From: CAZPAV01 sp964584755
GTDB taxonomy: Bacteria; Actinomycetota; Acidimicrobiia; Spongiisociales; UBA5794
Direction: 5' to 3'
NCBI GenBank assembly: GCA_964584755.1
Contig: CAZPAV010000014.1
Location: 1-56,161, forward strand
Length of the DNA: 56,161 nucleotides
In this document: positions 35,001 through 43,939 of the stretch, piece by piece
Numbering within the stretch: the first letter of the stretch is position 1
How the letters are laid out: the number at the start of each line of letters is the position of its first letter
Notes under the pieces: model-generated
The model's input: only the letters and a program-made list of their open reading frames with translations
Database searches by the model: none
What the model was told of the DNA's origin: nothing
Position numbers and translations under genes: made by a program

Positions 35001-36077
35001 ATGCGGCCGTGGCTGCTCGCCGTCGGTGGAGGGTTGCTCCTCCTCGTGGCCGGGTGCGGCACCCGGCGCACGACCGGATCCGTCGACACCGCGCCTCCGG
35101 CCGGCGCGCCGCCCACGGCTGTACCGGCGCGGACACCGAGCGCGGCGAGCTGCGCGGAGGCGGGCGGATGGGGCACCTGCGACCTCGGCGATCGGCCGGA
35201 TCGACCCTACGACCTGCGCATGCCGGCGGGGTACGATCCGGCGGTGGCCTACCCCGTCGTGCTCGTGTTCCACGGGGGCGGCGGGTCGGCGAGCAACGCC
35301 GAGACGATGACGTGTCCCGAGGGTGATCGCGACGACCCCGCCTGCCTCCAGGGCGTGGGCGATCGCGAGGGGTTCGTCACCGTCTTCCCCAACGGCAGTG
35401 GTTTCCCGCCGGCTCGGAGGTTCCGTACCTGGAATGCGGGAGGGGGGACCGACGGATGGAACTGCACCTCGGGCCGGGCGTGCGCCGAGGGCGTCGACGA
35501 CATGGCCTACGTCGACGCGGTGCTCGACGACCTGGCACGCCGGGTTCACGTCGATCCGTCCCGCGTCTACGCCGTCGGGTTGTCGAACGGGGCCGCGCTC
35601 GTGCACCGGCTGGCGTGTGAGCGGTCGACGCGTGTCGCCGCGGTCGTGGCCGTCGCCGGATCCAACCAGTTCGCCACCACCGCGCCGTGCCGTCCCCGGG
35701 ACCCGGTCGCCGTCATGGAGGTGCACGGCACGGAGGATCCGTGCTGGACGTACGAGACTTCGGAGCGCGCGTGTGCCGATCGCGGAGGGAGGAAGCTCGG
35801 CGCCGTGGCGAGCGCCTCGGGATGGGCGGAGCGCCTCGCCTGCACCGACGTGTCCGAGGCGCCGCTGCCGGACGTCGTCGACGACGGCACCGCGACGACG
35901 GTTCGGACCTGGTCCGGGTGCGCCGGCGGCGTGGAGGTCGCGCTCGCCACGGTGGAGGGTGGGGGCCACACGTGGCCGAATGGCGATCCCGCCCTGCCCG
36001 AGCGCCGGGTCGGTCGGGTGACGCGCGACTGGGGCAACGAGGTCGTCTGGGGGTTCCTGCGTCGGTTCGCGCGGTGA
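35001..36077 (+). CDS. LpqC-like secreted esterase lipoprotein
   Basis: 358 residues. Signal peptide with lipobox LVAGC (lipidated C19), then an alpha/beta-hydrolase of the PHB-depolymerase/feruloyl-esterase type: VLVFHGGGGSASN (oxyanion loop), GLSNGAAL (nucleophile Ser), EVHGTEDPCW and GGGHTWPNGD (catalytic His). Several cysteine pairs suggest disulphides, as expected outside the membrane. -10 TAGGCT (34988-34993), 7 bases before the ATG. Natural substrate unknown; an aromatic ester feeding the hpa pathway is a guess. Confidence 0.85.
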   Translation: MRPWLLAVGGGLLLLVAGCGTRRTTGSVDTAPPAGAPPTAVPARTPSAASCAEAGGWGTCDLGDRPDRPYDLRMPAGYDPAVAYPVVLVFHGGGGSASNAETMTCPEGDRDDPACLQGVGDREGFVTVFPNGSGFPPARRFRTWNAGGGTDGWNCTSGRACAEGVDDMAYVDAVLDDLARRVHVDPSRVYAVGLSNGAALVHRLACERSTRVAAVVAVAGSNQFATTAPCRPRDPVAVMEVHGTEDPCWTYETSERACADRGGRKLGAVASASGWAERLACTDVSEAPLPDVVDDGTATTVRTWSGCAGGVEVALATVEGGGHTWPNGDPALPERRVGRVTRDWGNEVVWGFLRRFAR

Positions 36078-36165
36078 CGCCCCGCGGACCGTGGAGGCGA
36101 CGCCGGTCGAGGTGCGGAGCGTGCCGCGGCGGGGACGGCCGGGGTGGCCCGGGGTGCGCCCGCCG

Positions 36166-37032
36166 TCAGACGCCGTCGGCGAGGTGGAACCAGACGTGGA
36201 TCTGGCCGGTTCCCACCGAGTTCTCGTAGCGGGAGAGCGGCTCCCCCGGTGCGGTCCAGGCCTCCCCGCCCAGGGCTCCCGCCATGATGAAGTAATGACC
36301 GAAGTACCCCTCCGGGAAGTGGGGCCGGTACTCGGGCCACAGCGCGACGACGCCGCGATGGTCCCCGCGACCCCACAGCTCGAGGATCCGCTCGTCGAGG
36401 GCCCGCGCCTCGGGGGTGATGATCTCGTCGGGGGAGTACGCCTGGTGCTTGAGGATCTCCCGGAGCGGGTAGAAGCGGTGGCTCATGCCGCCGGCGCCGA
36501 GGATGGCGACTCGGGCGTCGCTGCGGCGGATCCCCGCTCCGAGGGCCGCGCCGAACTCGAGGAAGTCGTCGGGCTCCGCCGTCTGGCAGACCCCGATCGA
36601 GAGCACCCGCTCGTCCCGGTGCAGGTACTCGAGCAGGATGAGCGTCGGGTAGTGCTGGGGGAGGGCGGGGCTGACGACGTTCGTGGTGCGGACCCCGTGG
36701 TCCTTGGCGGTCTCGTGGACGATACGGGCCAGCTCGGGGGCGCCCGGGTACTCGTAGGGGACGTCGCAGATGACGCGGGGAAGCTCCTCGGAGGTGTACG
36801 TCCCGGAGAAGTGCGCCGCGCCGGCGAGCACGTGCTCGGTCGTGGTGAACCAGTGGGTGTCGATGATGACGAACGTGTCGATGCCCCCGATCCGGTCGAG
36901 GCGCTCCCGCAGCCGTCGCATGCCGGCGACGAGGTCGGTGTCCTCGCCGCCGCCCATGCTCACCCGGACGTCCTCGGGGAGGTGGAGGGTGGGGACGTGC
37001 GCCACGAAGGCGGCCGCCGCGATCTCGCCCAT
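36166..37032 (-). CDS. hpaD: LigB-type extradiol dioxygenase, probable homoprotocatechuate 2,3-dioxygenase
   Basis: 288 residues, class III extradiol family. Early AHVPTLHLPED with metal ligand His12, IDTHWFTTTEHVL, GAGGMSHRF and a C-terminal GTGQIHVWFHL. Ring cleavage of 3,4-dihydroxyphenylacetate is inferred from the upstream hpaB, whose stop overlaps this ATG (TGATG). The related class (DHB or gallate dioxygenases) cannot be told apart by eye. Confidence 0.8.
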   Translation of the reverse strand: MGEIAAAAFVAHVPTLHLPEDVRVSMGGGEDTDLVAGMRRLRERLDRIGGIDTFVIIDTHWFTTTEHVLAGAAHFSGTYTSEELPRVICDVPYEYPGAPELARIVHETAKDHGVRTTNVVSPALPQHYPTLILLEYLHRDERVLSIGVCQTAEPDDFLEFGAALGAGIRRSDARVAILGAGGMSHRFYPLREILKHQAYSPDEIITPEARALDERILELWGRGDHRGVVALWPEYRPHFPEGYFGHYFIMAGALGGEAWTAPGEPLSRYENSVGTGQIHVWFHLADGV

Positions 37033-38504
37033 CAGGGTCTCCTCTCTGTTCGCCCGCGCCGGGGGGCGCTCGTCTCGAGGCCTCCGAGGACCTCGTCGAC
37101 GACGTCCCATCCCCCGTCCCGCTGCGCCGCGAGGTGGGCCAGCGCGTAGGTGCGGAACGGCGACGCCAGGTAGTACCGCTCGTACAGCCAGTTGCGTCCG
37201 GCGAGGGCGCTCCCGGCGAAGTCCCAGGCCGCACGGTAGAGACGCGCCCGCTCCACGGCGTCGACCTCCCCGGCACCGGTGAGGTAGCGGTCGATGAAGG
37301 GACGGAGCTCGGGGTTCTCCAGCTCGGCGCGGGTGGGGGTCGTGAGGAGGTTGTGGGCCCCGAGGATCTCGTAGAGCTCCCGGATCCGGGTGAACCATCC
37401 GGGGAGCGCGGGACGGAGCGCCCGGAAGGGACGCTCGTCGGGGAACCAGACGCCGTTGCCCCACTCTTGGGCGCCCGCCTCGGCGGCGACGAGCGCGGAG
37501 CGGGTGAGCTCGGCGTACGTCCAGATCTCTCCGAGGAGCCCGGAGACCCCGGGGTTCCCGGCGTTGAGCGCCGCGATCATGCGGGCGGCGAGGGCGTAGG
37601 CGAACTCGAGCTTGGCGAGAGCCCGGATCGTCGTGTGCTGCATGATGTTCGCGGTCCACCCGGTCGACATGACCTTGGCGTAGACGGAGGGATCGCCGTC
37701 GAGGAAGATCCGATGACGAGGGACGAGCACGTCGTCGAAGACGACGAACGCGTCCTGCTCGTCGAACCGGCTCGAGAAGGGTCGGTCGAAGGCCGGGACG
37801 TCGAGCGCGTAGGCGTCCCGGCAGAGGAACTTCAGCCCCGGGGTGCTCATGGGAACGGCGAAGGCGAGGGCGTGCTGCGGGCACTCCCGGGGAACGGGCT
37901 GTCCGGGGTAGACGACGAGCTCGTCGGCGTACGGTGCGAGGGTGGCGAGGACCCGGGCGCCGCGGACGACGATCCCCTCGGGGGTGTCGGCCACCTTGTG
38001 CAGGGCGATCTCGCCGTGCTGCTCGACGATGGGGAGGCCGCGGTCGATCGTGGGGTGGATGATCGTGTGGGTCGTGGCGAGGTCCTTGGTGGCGACCTCC
38101 CGCTGGTAGGCGACGAGGTTCGCCGCGCCCTCCTCGTTGCCGTTCATCGCCCAGACGTCGGCGCGCCCGGCGAAGCCGGCGAGGGTGACGTTGATGTAGT
38201 CGGGACTCCGGCCGAGCATGCCGGCGTGGGAGCGCGCCATGCGCGCCAGGCCCCGGTGCCGGCGGGCGAGGTCCTCACGGGAGCGTGGCACGAGATGACT
38301 GATGTTCGTGGCAACACCCGTGTCGGGATCGGTGAGGAGGCACACGTCGGCGTGGTCGTGCTGGAGGTCGTAGAGGGCGGCGATGCTCCGCGCCGCCGGC
38401 CCCAGGACGGGGTGGCCGACCACGTCCTCGATCCGCTCCCCGTTCAGCCACAGCTCGCGCCCGTCGGCGAGGCCCGCGAGGTACTCCGCTCCGGTTCGTG
38501 CCAC
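37032..38504 (-). CDS. hpaB: 4-hydroxyphenylacetate 3-monooxygenase, oxygenase component
   Basis: 490 residues, HpaB/PvcC family of FADH2-dependent aromatic hydroxylases: MARTGAEYLAGLADGRELW, VPRSREDLARRHRGLARMAR, FAGRADVWAMNGNEE, VLVPRHRIFLDGDP and GNWLYERYYL-like GRNWLYERYYL. Hydroxylates 4-hydroxyphenylacetate to homoprotocatechuate. Needs a flavin reductase (HpaC), not present here. GTG start with AAGGAG upstream; promoter and MarR-type sites at 38570-38618. Confidence 0.88.
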   Translation of the reverse strand: MARTGAEYLAGLADGRELWLNGERIEDVVGHPVLGPAARSIAALYDLQHDHADVCLLTDPDTGVATNISHLVPRSREDLARRHRGLARMARSHAGMLGRSPDYINVTLAGFAGRADVWAMNGNEEGAANLVAYQREVATKDLATTHTIIHPTIDRGLPIVEQHGEIALHKVADTPEGIVVRGARVLATLAPYADELVVYPGQPVPRECPQHALAFAVPMSTPGLKFLCRDAYALDVPAFDRPFSSRFDEQDAFVVFDDVLVPRHRIFLDGDPSVYAKVMSTGWTANIMQHTTIRALAKLEFAYALAARMIAALNAGNPGVSGLLGEIWTYAELTRSALVAAEAGAQEWGNGVWFPDERPFRALRPALPGWFTRIRELYEILGAHNLLTTPTRAELENPELRPFIDRYLTGAGEVDAVERARLYRAAWDFAGSALAGRNWLYERYYLASPFRTYALAHLAAQRDGGWDVVDEVLGGLETSAPRRGRTERRP

Positions 38505-38569
38505 GTCGGATCGCTCCTTCCCCGTCCCGAGGTACTCCGCTCCTCGCCGGGACGCGTTGCGCCGCGTCC

Positions 38570-38618
38570 TGATACCAATCGATCATATTTCTGATGATGA
38601 AACATCACATTAGGTATC
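38570..38618. promoter_or_regulatory. hpaB promoter and probable MarR operator region
   Basis: On the minus strand a -10 TATGAT (38582-38587) would give a ~70-base leader for hpaB. Upstream of it lies TGATG-AAA-CATCA (38595-38607), an inverted repeat over the -35 position. GATACC (38571-38576) and GGTATC (38613-38618) are inverted copies flanking the whole element. The AT-rich patch stands out in a GC-rich genome. The adjacent marR gene is the obvious regulator. The rest of 38505-38747 holds leader sequence and the marR promoter. Confidence 0.5.
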
Positions 38619-38670
38619 CCCGGGGGGGACGTCAAGGCCCGTCGTCTGGTCTCGCCCTCCCCGCCGGGGG

Positions 38671-38699
38671 TTGGCCGGGGCGGCGGGGTGCTCTACCCT
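38671..38699 (+). promoter_or_regulatory. marR promoter
   Basis: TTGGCC (38671-38676), 17 bases, TACCCT (38694-38699). The transcript would carry a ~40-base leader with GGGAGGA before the marR ATG. Confidence 0.4.
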
Positions 38700-38747
38700 C
38701 CGGGGCCGCACGGCCCGAGGAGGGCCCCGGAGGGAGGACGGCGGTTC

Positions 38748-39299
38748 ATGACCGCGAACCGGGTGACCGAGTCGAGTGGGTCCCTGCCGCTGGACGGCAC
38801 GGGGTTCGAGGCGCTGGCGCGGCGTCGGGTCGTCGAGCTCGTGGAGAACCCCGACCTGGAGGCCATGGCGGTCGTGTTCAACCTCGTCAGGGCCGCGAAC
38901 CGGATGATGTACGACCTCGAGCTGCGGGTGCATCGACCGCTGGGGTGGAGCTGGGCCGGCTTCCGCATCCTCTTCACGCTCTGGATCGCCGGGCCGCTCG
39001 AACCCCGGCAGCTCGCCCGTCTCTCGGCGGTGACCCGCTCGAGCATCTCGGCAGTGCTCAACACCCTCGAACGGGACGGGTTCATCGAGCGGCTACGCGC
39101 CTCGCGCGACCGCCGGGTGGTGACCGTCCGCCTCACCGATCGCGGTCAGGCGTCTGTACGCGAGGGGTTCCGACGGAACAACCTGCGGGAGCACGACCTC
39201 GTCGGCGACCTCACCGCCGAGGAGCAGCGGGTCCTCGCCGACCTCCTGCGCAAGCTGCTCGCCGGACACGACGGCGCGTCGGAGCCGACGGCGGGCTGA
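38748..39299 (+). CDS. MarR-family regulator (HpaR-like)
   Basis: 183 residues from ATG 38748 (GGGAGGA upstream). Winged helix at about 65-135: WAGFRILFTLWIAGPLEPRQ, LARLSAVTRSSISAVLNTLE, ERLRASRDRRVVTVRLTDRG. It lies between the divergent hpaB-hpaD and hpaE operons, and inverted repeats sit on both sides, so it probably represses both and responds to an aromatic acid or its CoA ester. The name HpaR is by context. Confidence 0.85.
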   Translation: MTANRVTESSGSLPLDGTGFEALARRRVVELVENPDLEAMAVVFNLVRAANRMMYDLELRVHRPLGWSWAGFRILFTLWIAGPLEPRQLARLSAVTRSSISAVLNTLERDGFIERLRASRDRRVVTVRLTDRGQASVREGFRRNNLREHDLVGDLTAEEQRVLADLLRKLLAGHDGASEPTAG

Positions 39300-39343
39300 G
39301 GTCGCCGCCGTGACCCGACCCGCGACCAGCCTCCGCGAAACTG

Positions 39344-39362
39344 ATACGATATCTCATCGTAT
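39344..39362. promoter_or_regulatory. Probable MarR operator upstream of hpaE
   Basis: ATACGAT-ATCTC-ATCGTAT, a perfect 7-bp inverted repeat with 5-base spacer. A -10-like TACCGT at 39375-39380 would put this repeat over the -35 region of the hpaE operon. It shares GATAC half-sites with the hpaB-side element. Confidence 0.55.
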
Positions 39363-39464
39363 GAGGACCGACGATACCGTCGGCTCCGGGTCGCCGGGGA
39401 GCACATCGGAGCGGCGGGCGGAGATGGAGGGTCGCATGGGCAGGGACGGACGGAGGAGCCGGTC

Positions 39465-40925
39465 GTGGAGGTAGCCGGGGTCGAGGTCGCCCCCGAGCAC
39501 TGGATCGACGGACGGAGGGTCGGCTCGCCCCGGACCTTCCCGGTACGGTCGCCCATCGACGGACGCGTGCTCGGCGAGGTCGCCGCGGGAGGGCCCGAGG
39601 AGGTGGCCGAGGCCGTGGCCGCCGCCCGCGCTGCCTTCCCGGCGTGGGCGGCGCTGGGACCGGAGGGAAGGGCGCCCATCCTGCGGCGCTTCGCCGCCGG
39701 CATCCGGGACCGGAGCGAGGAGCTCGCCGCGGTCGAGACGGAGGACAACGGCTCGCTCGCCCTGGGGAACCGCAAGAACATCATCCCCCGCTCCGCCCGC
39801 AACATCGAGTTCTTCGCCGAGTGGGCGCTCGAGCTGCGTCCCGACCCCATCGCGGGCCGAACCGTCGACGACCACGTCCGGTACGCCCCGGCGGGCGTCG
39901 CCGCGCTCGTCGTCCCGTGGAACGCTCCCTTCATGCTCGGCACCTGGAAGGTCGGCCCGGCGCTCGCCGCCGGAGACACCGTCGTGCTGAAGCCGCCCGA
40001 GTGGGCGCCACTGACCAGCTCGCTCATGGCCGACATCGCCGCGGAGGCGGGCGTGCCGCCCGGCGTCCTCAACGTCGTCCAGGGCATCGGCGAGGAGGCC
40101 GGCGCCGCGCTCGTCGCCCACCCCGAGGTGGCACGGATCAGCTTCACCGGCTCCACCGAGACGGGGCGCTTCATCGGGGAGGTGGCGGGCCGGAACCTCG
40201 TACCGGTGAGCTTCGAGCTCGGCGGCAAGTCCCCCTTCCTCGTCTTCGCCGACGCCGATCTCGCCGCCGCGGCCCGCACCGTCGCCCGGCAGTACATCAA
40301 CGCCGGGCAGGTGTGCCTCGCCGGCACGAGGATCCTCGTCGAGGCGCCCATCGCCGAGCGCTTCCTGGCGATGGTGCGCGCCGAGACCGAGGCGCTGCCC
40401 GTCGGGGACCCGCGGGATCCGGCCACCCGCATCGGTCCGCTCATCACCCCGGAGCACTTCGCCCGGGTCCACGGGTTCGTGGAACGGGCACTCGCCGACG
40501 GGGCGGTGCCCCTCTTCGGGGGAGGTCCCCACCCGTTCGGGGAGCTGTACTACCGCCCCACCCTCCTCGACGGCGTGCGCCAGGACATGGAGATCGTGCA
40601 GAACGAGGTGTTCGGACCCGTGCTCACCTGGCAGACGTTCTCCGAGGAGGCCGAGGCGGTGGCCCTCGCCGACGACACCCGCTACGGTCTCGCCGCGATG
40701 GTCTACACCCGGGACGAGAGGCGAGCCGTGCGCATCGCCGAACGGCTCCAGGTCGGCACCGTCTGGGTCAACTGCTTCTTCGTCCGAGACCTCGAGGCCC
40801 CCTTCGGTGGGGCGCGCCGATCGGGGATCGGGCGGGAAGGGGGGACCTGGAGCTTCGATTTCTTCTGCGACGTGAAGAACGTGGCGATCCGGCGCGGATC
40901 CTTCGGGAACGGGAGCGACCGATGA
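39465..40925 (+). CDS. hpaE: 5-carboxymethyl-2-hydroxymuconate semialdehyde dehydrogenase
   Basis: 486 residues, aldehyde dehydrogenase. VVPWNAPFMLGTWKVGPALA, FTGSTETGR, FELGGKSP (catalytic Glu), NAGQVCLAGTR (catalytic Cys) and FGPVLTWQTF. Oxidises the HpaD ring-cleavage product with NAD+. GTG start with GGAGGAG upstream. First gene of a four-gene chain joined by 4-base overlaps. The exact aldehyde is inferred from context. Confidence 0.82.
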   Translation: MEVAGVEVAPEHWIDGRRVGSPRTFPVRSPIDGRVLGEVAAGGPEEVAEAVAAARAAFPAWAALGPEGRAPILRRFAAGIRDRSEELAAVETEDNGSLALGNRKNIIPRSARNIEFFAEWALELRPDPIAGRTVDDHVRYAPAGVAALVVPWNAPFMLGTWKVGPALAAGDTVVLKPPEWAPLTSSLMADIAAEAGVPPGVLNVVQGIGEEAGAALVAHPEVARISFTGSTETGRFIGEVAGRNLVPVSFELGGKSPFLVFADADLAAAARTVARQYINAGQVCLAGTRILVEAPIAERFLAMVRAETEALPVGDPRDPATRIGPLITPEHFARVHGFVERALADGAVPLFGGGPHPFGELYYRPTLLDGVRQDMEIVQNEVFGPVLTWQTFSEEAEAVALADDTRYGLAAMVYTRDERRAVRIAERLQVGTVWVNCFFVRDLEAPFGGARRSGIGREGGTWSFDFFCDVKNVAIRRGSFGNGSDR

Positions 40926-41752
40926 GCCTGCTCGGCTGGACCCTTCCCCAGTCGGCGACCGGGAGGGCGGCGCTGCTCCCCCCACCCCCGTGGCACTACT
41001 CGGGGGACGTCATCGGCGTCGACTTCCGTACCGATCCGGTCCGGGTGGCCGAGCTCCTCCCGCCCGGGATGGACCCCGCCGGCGACGGATCGGGGTCCTT
41101 CGTCTTCGCCGACTGGTGCTCGGCGGCGGATCGGGATCCGCGGATCCTCGCCGATCCCGCCCGGGGACAGTACCGCGAGGCGTACGTCGTTCTCCACGGC
41201 ACGTTCCGTGGTCGACGCGCCGGACGGGTTCCGTACATCTGGGTGGACAACGATCTCTCCCTCGTGCGCGGCCTCGTCCAGGGGTTCCCGAAGAAGCTCG
41301 GCGAGATCGCCATGACCCGGCCCGTCACGCTCGGGAAGGGCGGCGTACGCCGTGCTGTCGGCAGCCGGTTCGCGGCCCACGTCTCCGCGCTGGGGCGACG
41401 TCTGTGCACCCTCGCGGTGGACCTCGCCGAGGAGCGGGAGACGGGGTACCTCCCCAAGGGCGTCGCCACGCCCCTCCTCCACACCCGGCTCTGGCCAGGG
41501 ATCGAGGAGGGCCCCCCCGCCGTCCACGAGCTCTCCCGAGCCCGCGTCACCGACTTCGTCCTCGGTCCGGTCTTCACCGGTCCGGCGACCCTCGAGTTCG
41601 CCGCGTCGGAGTTCGAGGAGCTGGACCGTCTCGCCCCCACCGCGGTGGGACCGGGGTACAGCTGCGCCGTGGCGTTCTCCGTCGTCGGAGGCGAGACCAT
41701 CCCGCTCACCGGCGCGGCGGAGGAGGCGGATCCGTCCGGAGGTGGCGCGTGA
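40922..41752 (+). CDS. Acetoacetate decarboxylase family protein
   Basis: 276 residues. YIWVDNDLSLVRGLVQGFPKKLGEI includes the Lys pair K124-K125 that corresponds to the Schiff-base lysine region of acetoacetate decarboxylase. Overlaps hpaE and the following FAH gene by 4 bases each. A decarboxylase, hydratase or aldolase step in the aromatic pathway is possible, since this fold also does other Schiff-base chemistry. No member of the classical hpa set has this fold. Confidence 0.75.
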   Translation: MSLLGWTLPQSATGRAALLPPPPWHYSGDVIGVDFRTDPVRVAELLPPGMDPAGDGSGSFVFADWCSAADRDPRILADPARGQYREAYVVLHGTFRGRRAGRVPYIWVDNDLSLVRGLVQGFPKKLGEIAMTRPVTLGKGGVRRAVGSRFAAHVSALGRRLCTLAVDLAEERETGYLPKGVATPLLHTRLWPGIEEGPPAVHELSRARVTDFVLGPVFTGPATLEFAASEFEELDRLAPTAVGPGYSCAVAFSVVGGETIPLTGAAEEADPSGGGA

Positions 41753-42642
41753 ACGTCCTCGAGGGACCCCGCCGGGAGCTCCGGCGCGTCCTCCACGAGG
41801 GGGTGCCCCACTGGGTGCGGCCGGAGGGCGAGGAGCTCGTGTTCGCCGACGGCCGCCGCATCGCCGAGGCGACCGCCAGCTACCTGCCGCCGTGCGACCC
41901 CACGAAGATCCTCTGCGTCCACCTCAACTACGAGTCGCGTCGGGTCGAGTTCCAACGGCCCGAGCTCGTCACGCCCACGTACTTCCAGAAGCCCACGACG
42001 GCGCTCAACGTCCACCGGGGGACCGTGCACCGACCCGTGGGGACGAAGTACCTGAACTACGAGGGCGAGCTCGCCGTGATCGTCGGCGCGCCGATGCGCA
42101 ACCTCGGACCCGACGAGGTGTGGGACCATCTCGCCGGCTTCGCCCCGGCCAACGACGTCGGGCTCCACGACTTCCGAGAGACCGACGCCGGGTCCATGCT
42201 CCGGGTCAAGGGCATGGACGGTTTCTGCCCGATCGGCCCCGGTGTCGTCCGCGGCGTCGACCCGCGGCAGGCCGTGCTCCGAACGCTCCGCAACGGCGAG
42301 ATCGTCCAGGAGGCGTCCCTGACCGAGATGACCTTCGGGATCGAGTACCTCCTCGCCGACCTCTGCCGGTATCTCACGCTCCTCCCCGGCGACGTCGTCC
42401 TCACCGGGACCCCGGCGAACTCGCGACCGATGGAGCCCGGTGACGTCGTAGAGGTCGAGATCGAGGGGGTCGGACGGCTCGAGAACCGCGTCGGCGAGAT
42501 CCCCGCGCCGGTGGCCGACGTCGGGCACCGGCCGACCGACAGCAAGCACGTACGGGCGGTGGCCCTCGGTGCCGAGTACCGCCGGCTGCGGGACGCGGCC
42601 CGGGCGGCGCAGGCGCAGGCCGGAGAGGAGGCAGGAACGTGA
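41749..42642 (+). CDS. hpaG: Fumarylacetoacetate hydrolase-family isomerase/decarboxylase (HpaG-like)
   Basis: 297 residues, GTG start in the previous stop. LCVHLNYESRR, YFQKPTTALNVHRG, LNYEGELAVIVG (metal-binding Glu residues), NDVGLHDFRETDAGSMLRVKG and LTGTPANSRPMEPGD. One FAH domain only, whereas enterobacterial HpaG has two in tandem. Probably handles the 5-oxo-pent-3-ene-tricarboxylate decarboxylation and isomerisation of the homoprotocatechuate route. Confidence 0.8.
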   Translation: MNVLEGPRRELRRVLHEGVPHWVRPEGEELVFADGRRIAEATASYLPPCDPTKILCVHLNYESRRVEFQRPELVTPTYFQKPTTALNVHRGTVHRPVGTKYLNYEGELAVIVGAPMRNLGPDEVWDHLAGFAPANDVGLHDFRETDAGSMLRVKGMDGFCPIGPGVVRGVDPRQAVLRTLRNGEIVQEASLTEMTFGIEYLLADLCRYLTLLPGDVVLTGTPANSRPMEPGDVVEVEIEGVGRLENRVGEIPAPVADVGHRPTDSKHVRAVALGAEYRRLRDAARAAQAQAGEEAGT

Positions 42643-43892
42643 GTGGGTACGGGATCGGCGAGGTGGGGGACCGGGCGGACGCCCTCGCCGAGGTGGTGCG
42701 ACGAGCCCGAGCGACGATCCCCTTCTACCGTGACCGGCACGCCGGGGTGACCTCCGAGGCGCTCGGGGATCTCCCCACCTGCACGAAGCGCGATCTCGCC
42801 GGATACGGCTATTTCCCCCTCTCCGGCGGCCACCCCGAGCGCGCCTACCGCGTGTGCGCCACGTCGGGAACGACCGGTCCACGGCTCTTCGTCGGGTACA
42901 GCCGGGGCGACTGGGAGCGGATCGGCGCCCGACTCGCCCATCGGGCGGCCGCAGTGCGCTTCGGTGCCGGCGACGTCCTGCTGAACACCCACGGGTACGG
43001 GCTCTGGGTGGGCGGGCCGACCCTCGACCTCCTCGCGAACGTCTCGGGTGCCGGGCTCATCCCCTCCGGTCCCGGCGGGACCCAGCGGATGCTGGAATGG
43101 CTGGCCGAGCTCCCCATCACCGGACTCTCGGCGACCCCGTCGTTCATGCGGTACCTCGTCGAGCAGGCCGCGCACCGCGGCGTGGACCCGGCGAGCTGGG
43201 GTCTCCGCGTCGGGTTCATCGGGGGTGAGCCGGCGAGCCGGACGCTGCGACGCCAGGTCTCCGAGGTCCTCGGCGCGCAGTTCACCTGGCTCGAGTTCTA
43301 CGGTTCCACCGAGACCGGCGGGCCCGTGCTCGGCTTCTCGCCACCCGAGGACCCCCTCTCCGGGCAGCTCCTCCTCGACACCGAGGAGTTCATCGTGGAG
43401 ATCCTCGATCCGGTCTTCGACGAGCCGGTACCCCCCGGCGAGGTCGGCGAGATCGTGGTCACCACCCCGTACCGGGAGTTGAGCCCCCTCATCCGCTACC
43501 GGACGCGCGACCTCGCCGCGGCCGTGACCGACGGCGACCCGCACCCCAGCGGACTGGCCCGCGTGACGTCGTTGTTGGGACGCATCGACGACGCCCTCAA
43601 GGTCCGGGGCGCTCTCGTGTACCCGAGCGTGATCGAGGAGGTCGTCCTCGACCATCTCGAACCCGGTGCGGAGTTCCGGATCGAGCTGGACCGCAGCGGC
43701 GGCGGCCTCGATCGGCTCCTCGTACGGGTCGAACACGAGGACGAGCCCGGCTTCGCGGAGCGACTCGGCCGGGCCCTCGAGACCGCGATCGTCATGCGGC
43801 CGGTCGTCGAGACGGTACCCCCCGGGTCGCTGGAGCGGTTCCAGGGGAAGGCGAAGCGGGTCGTGGACCGGCGACCTGCCGACGAGGGCTGA
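42639..43892 (+). CDS. PaaK-like phenylacetate-CoA ligase family protein
   Basis: 417 residues, GTG overlapping the FAH stop. CATSGTTGPRLFVGYSRGDWE is the AMP-binding P-loop; EFYGSTETGGPV and YRTRDLA follow, with the C-terminal LGRIDDALKVRGALVYPS. Activates an aryl or aryl-acetic acid to its CoA thioester. Its presence with meta-cleavage genes suggests a second route for the same acids, or another substrate. Confidence 0.83.
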   Translation: MSGYGIGEVGDRADALAEVVRRARATIPFYRDRHAGVTSEALGDLPTCTKRDLAGYGYFPLSGGHPERAYRVCATSGTTGPRLFVGYSRGDWERIGARLAHRAAAVRFGAGDVLLNTHGYGLWVGGPTLDLLANVSGAGLIPSGPGGTQRMLEWLAELPITGLSATPSFMRYLVEQAAHRGVDPASWGLRVGFIGGEPASRTLRRQVSEVLGAQFTWLEFYGSTETGGPVLGFSPPEDPLSGQLLLDTEEFIVEILDPVFDEPVPPGEVGEIVVTTPYRELSPLIRYRTRDLAAAVTDGDPHPSGLARVTSLLGRIDDALKVRGALVYPSVIEEVVLDHLEPGAEFRIELDRSGGGLDRLLVRVEHEDEPGFAERLGRALETAIVMRPVVETVPPGSLERFQGKAKRVVDRRPADEG

Positions 43893-43939
43893 ACCCCCGC
43901 GGTCCGGGCGGTGGCGCGCGAGCAACAGGAGGCGAGGAC

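Noticed and set aside
31001..35176. Minus-strand open frame of 1391 codons across rimM and icmF
   Set aside because: Antisense to IcmF with its complete motif set; low-complexity product.
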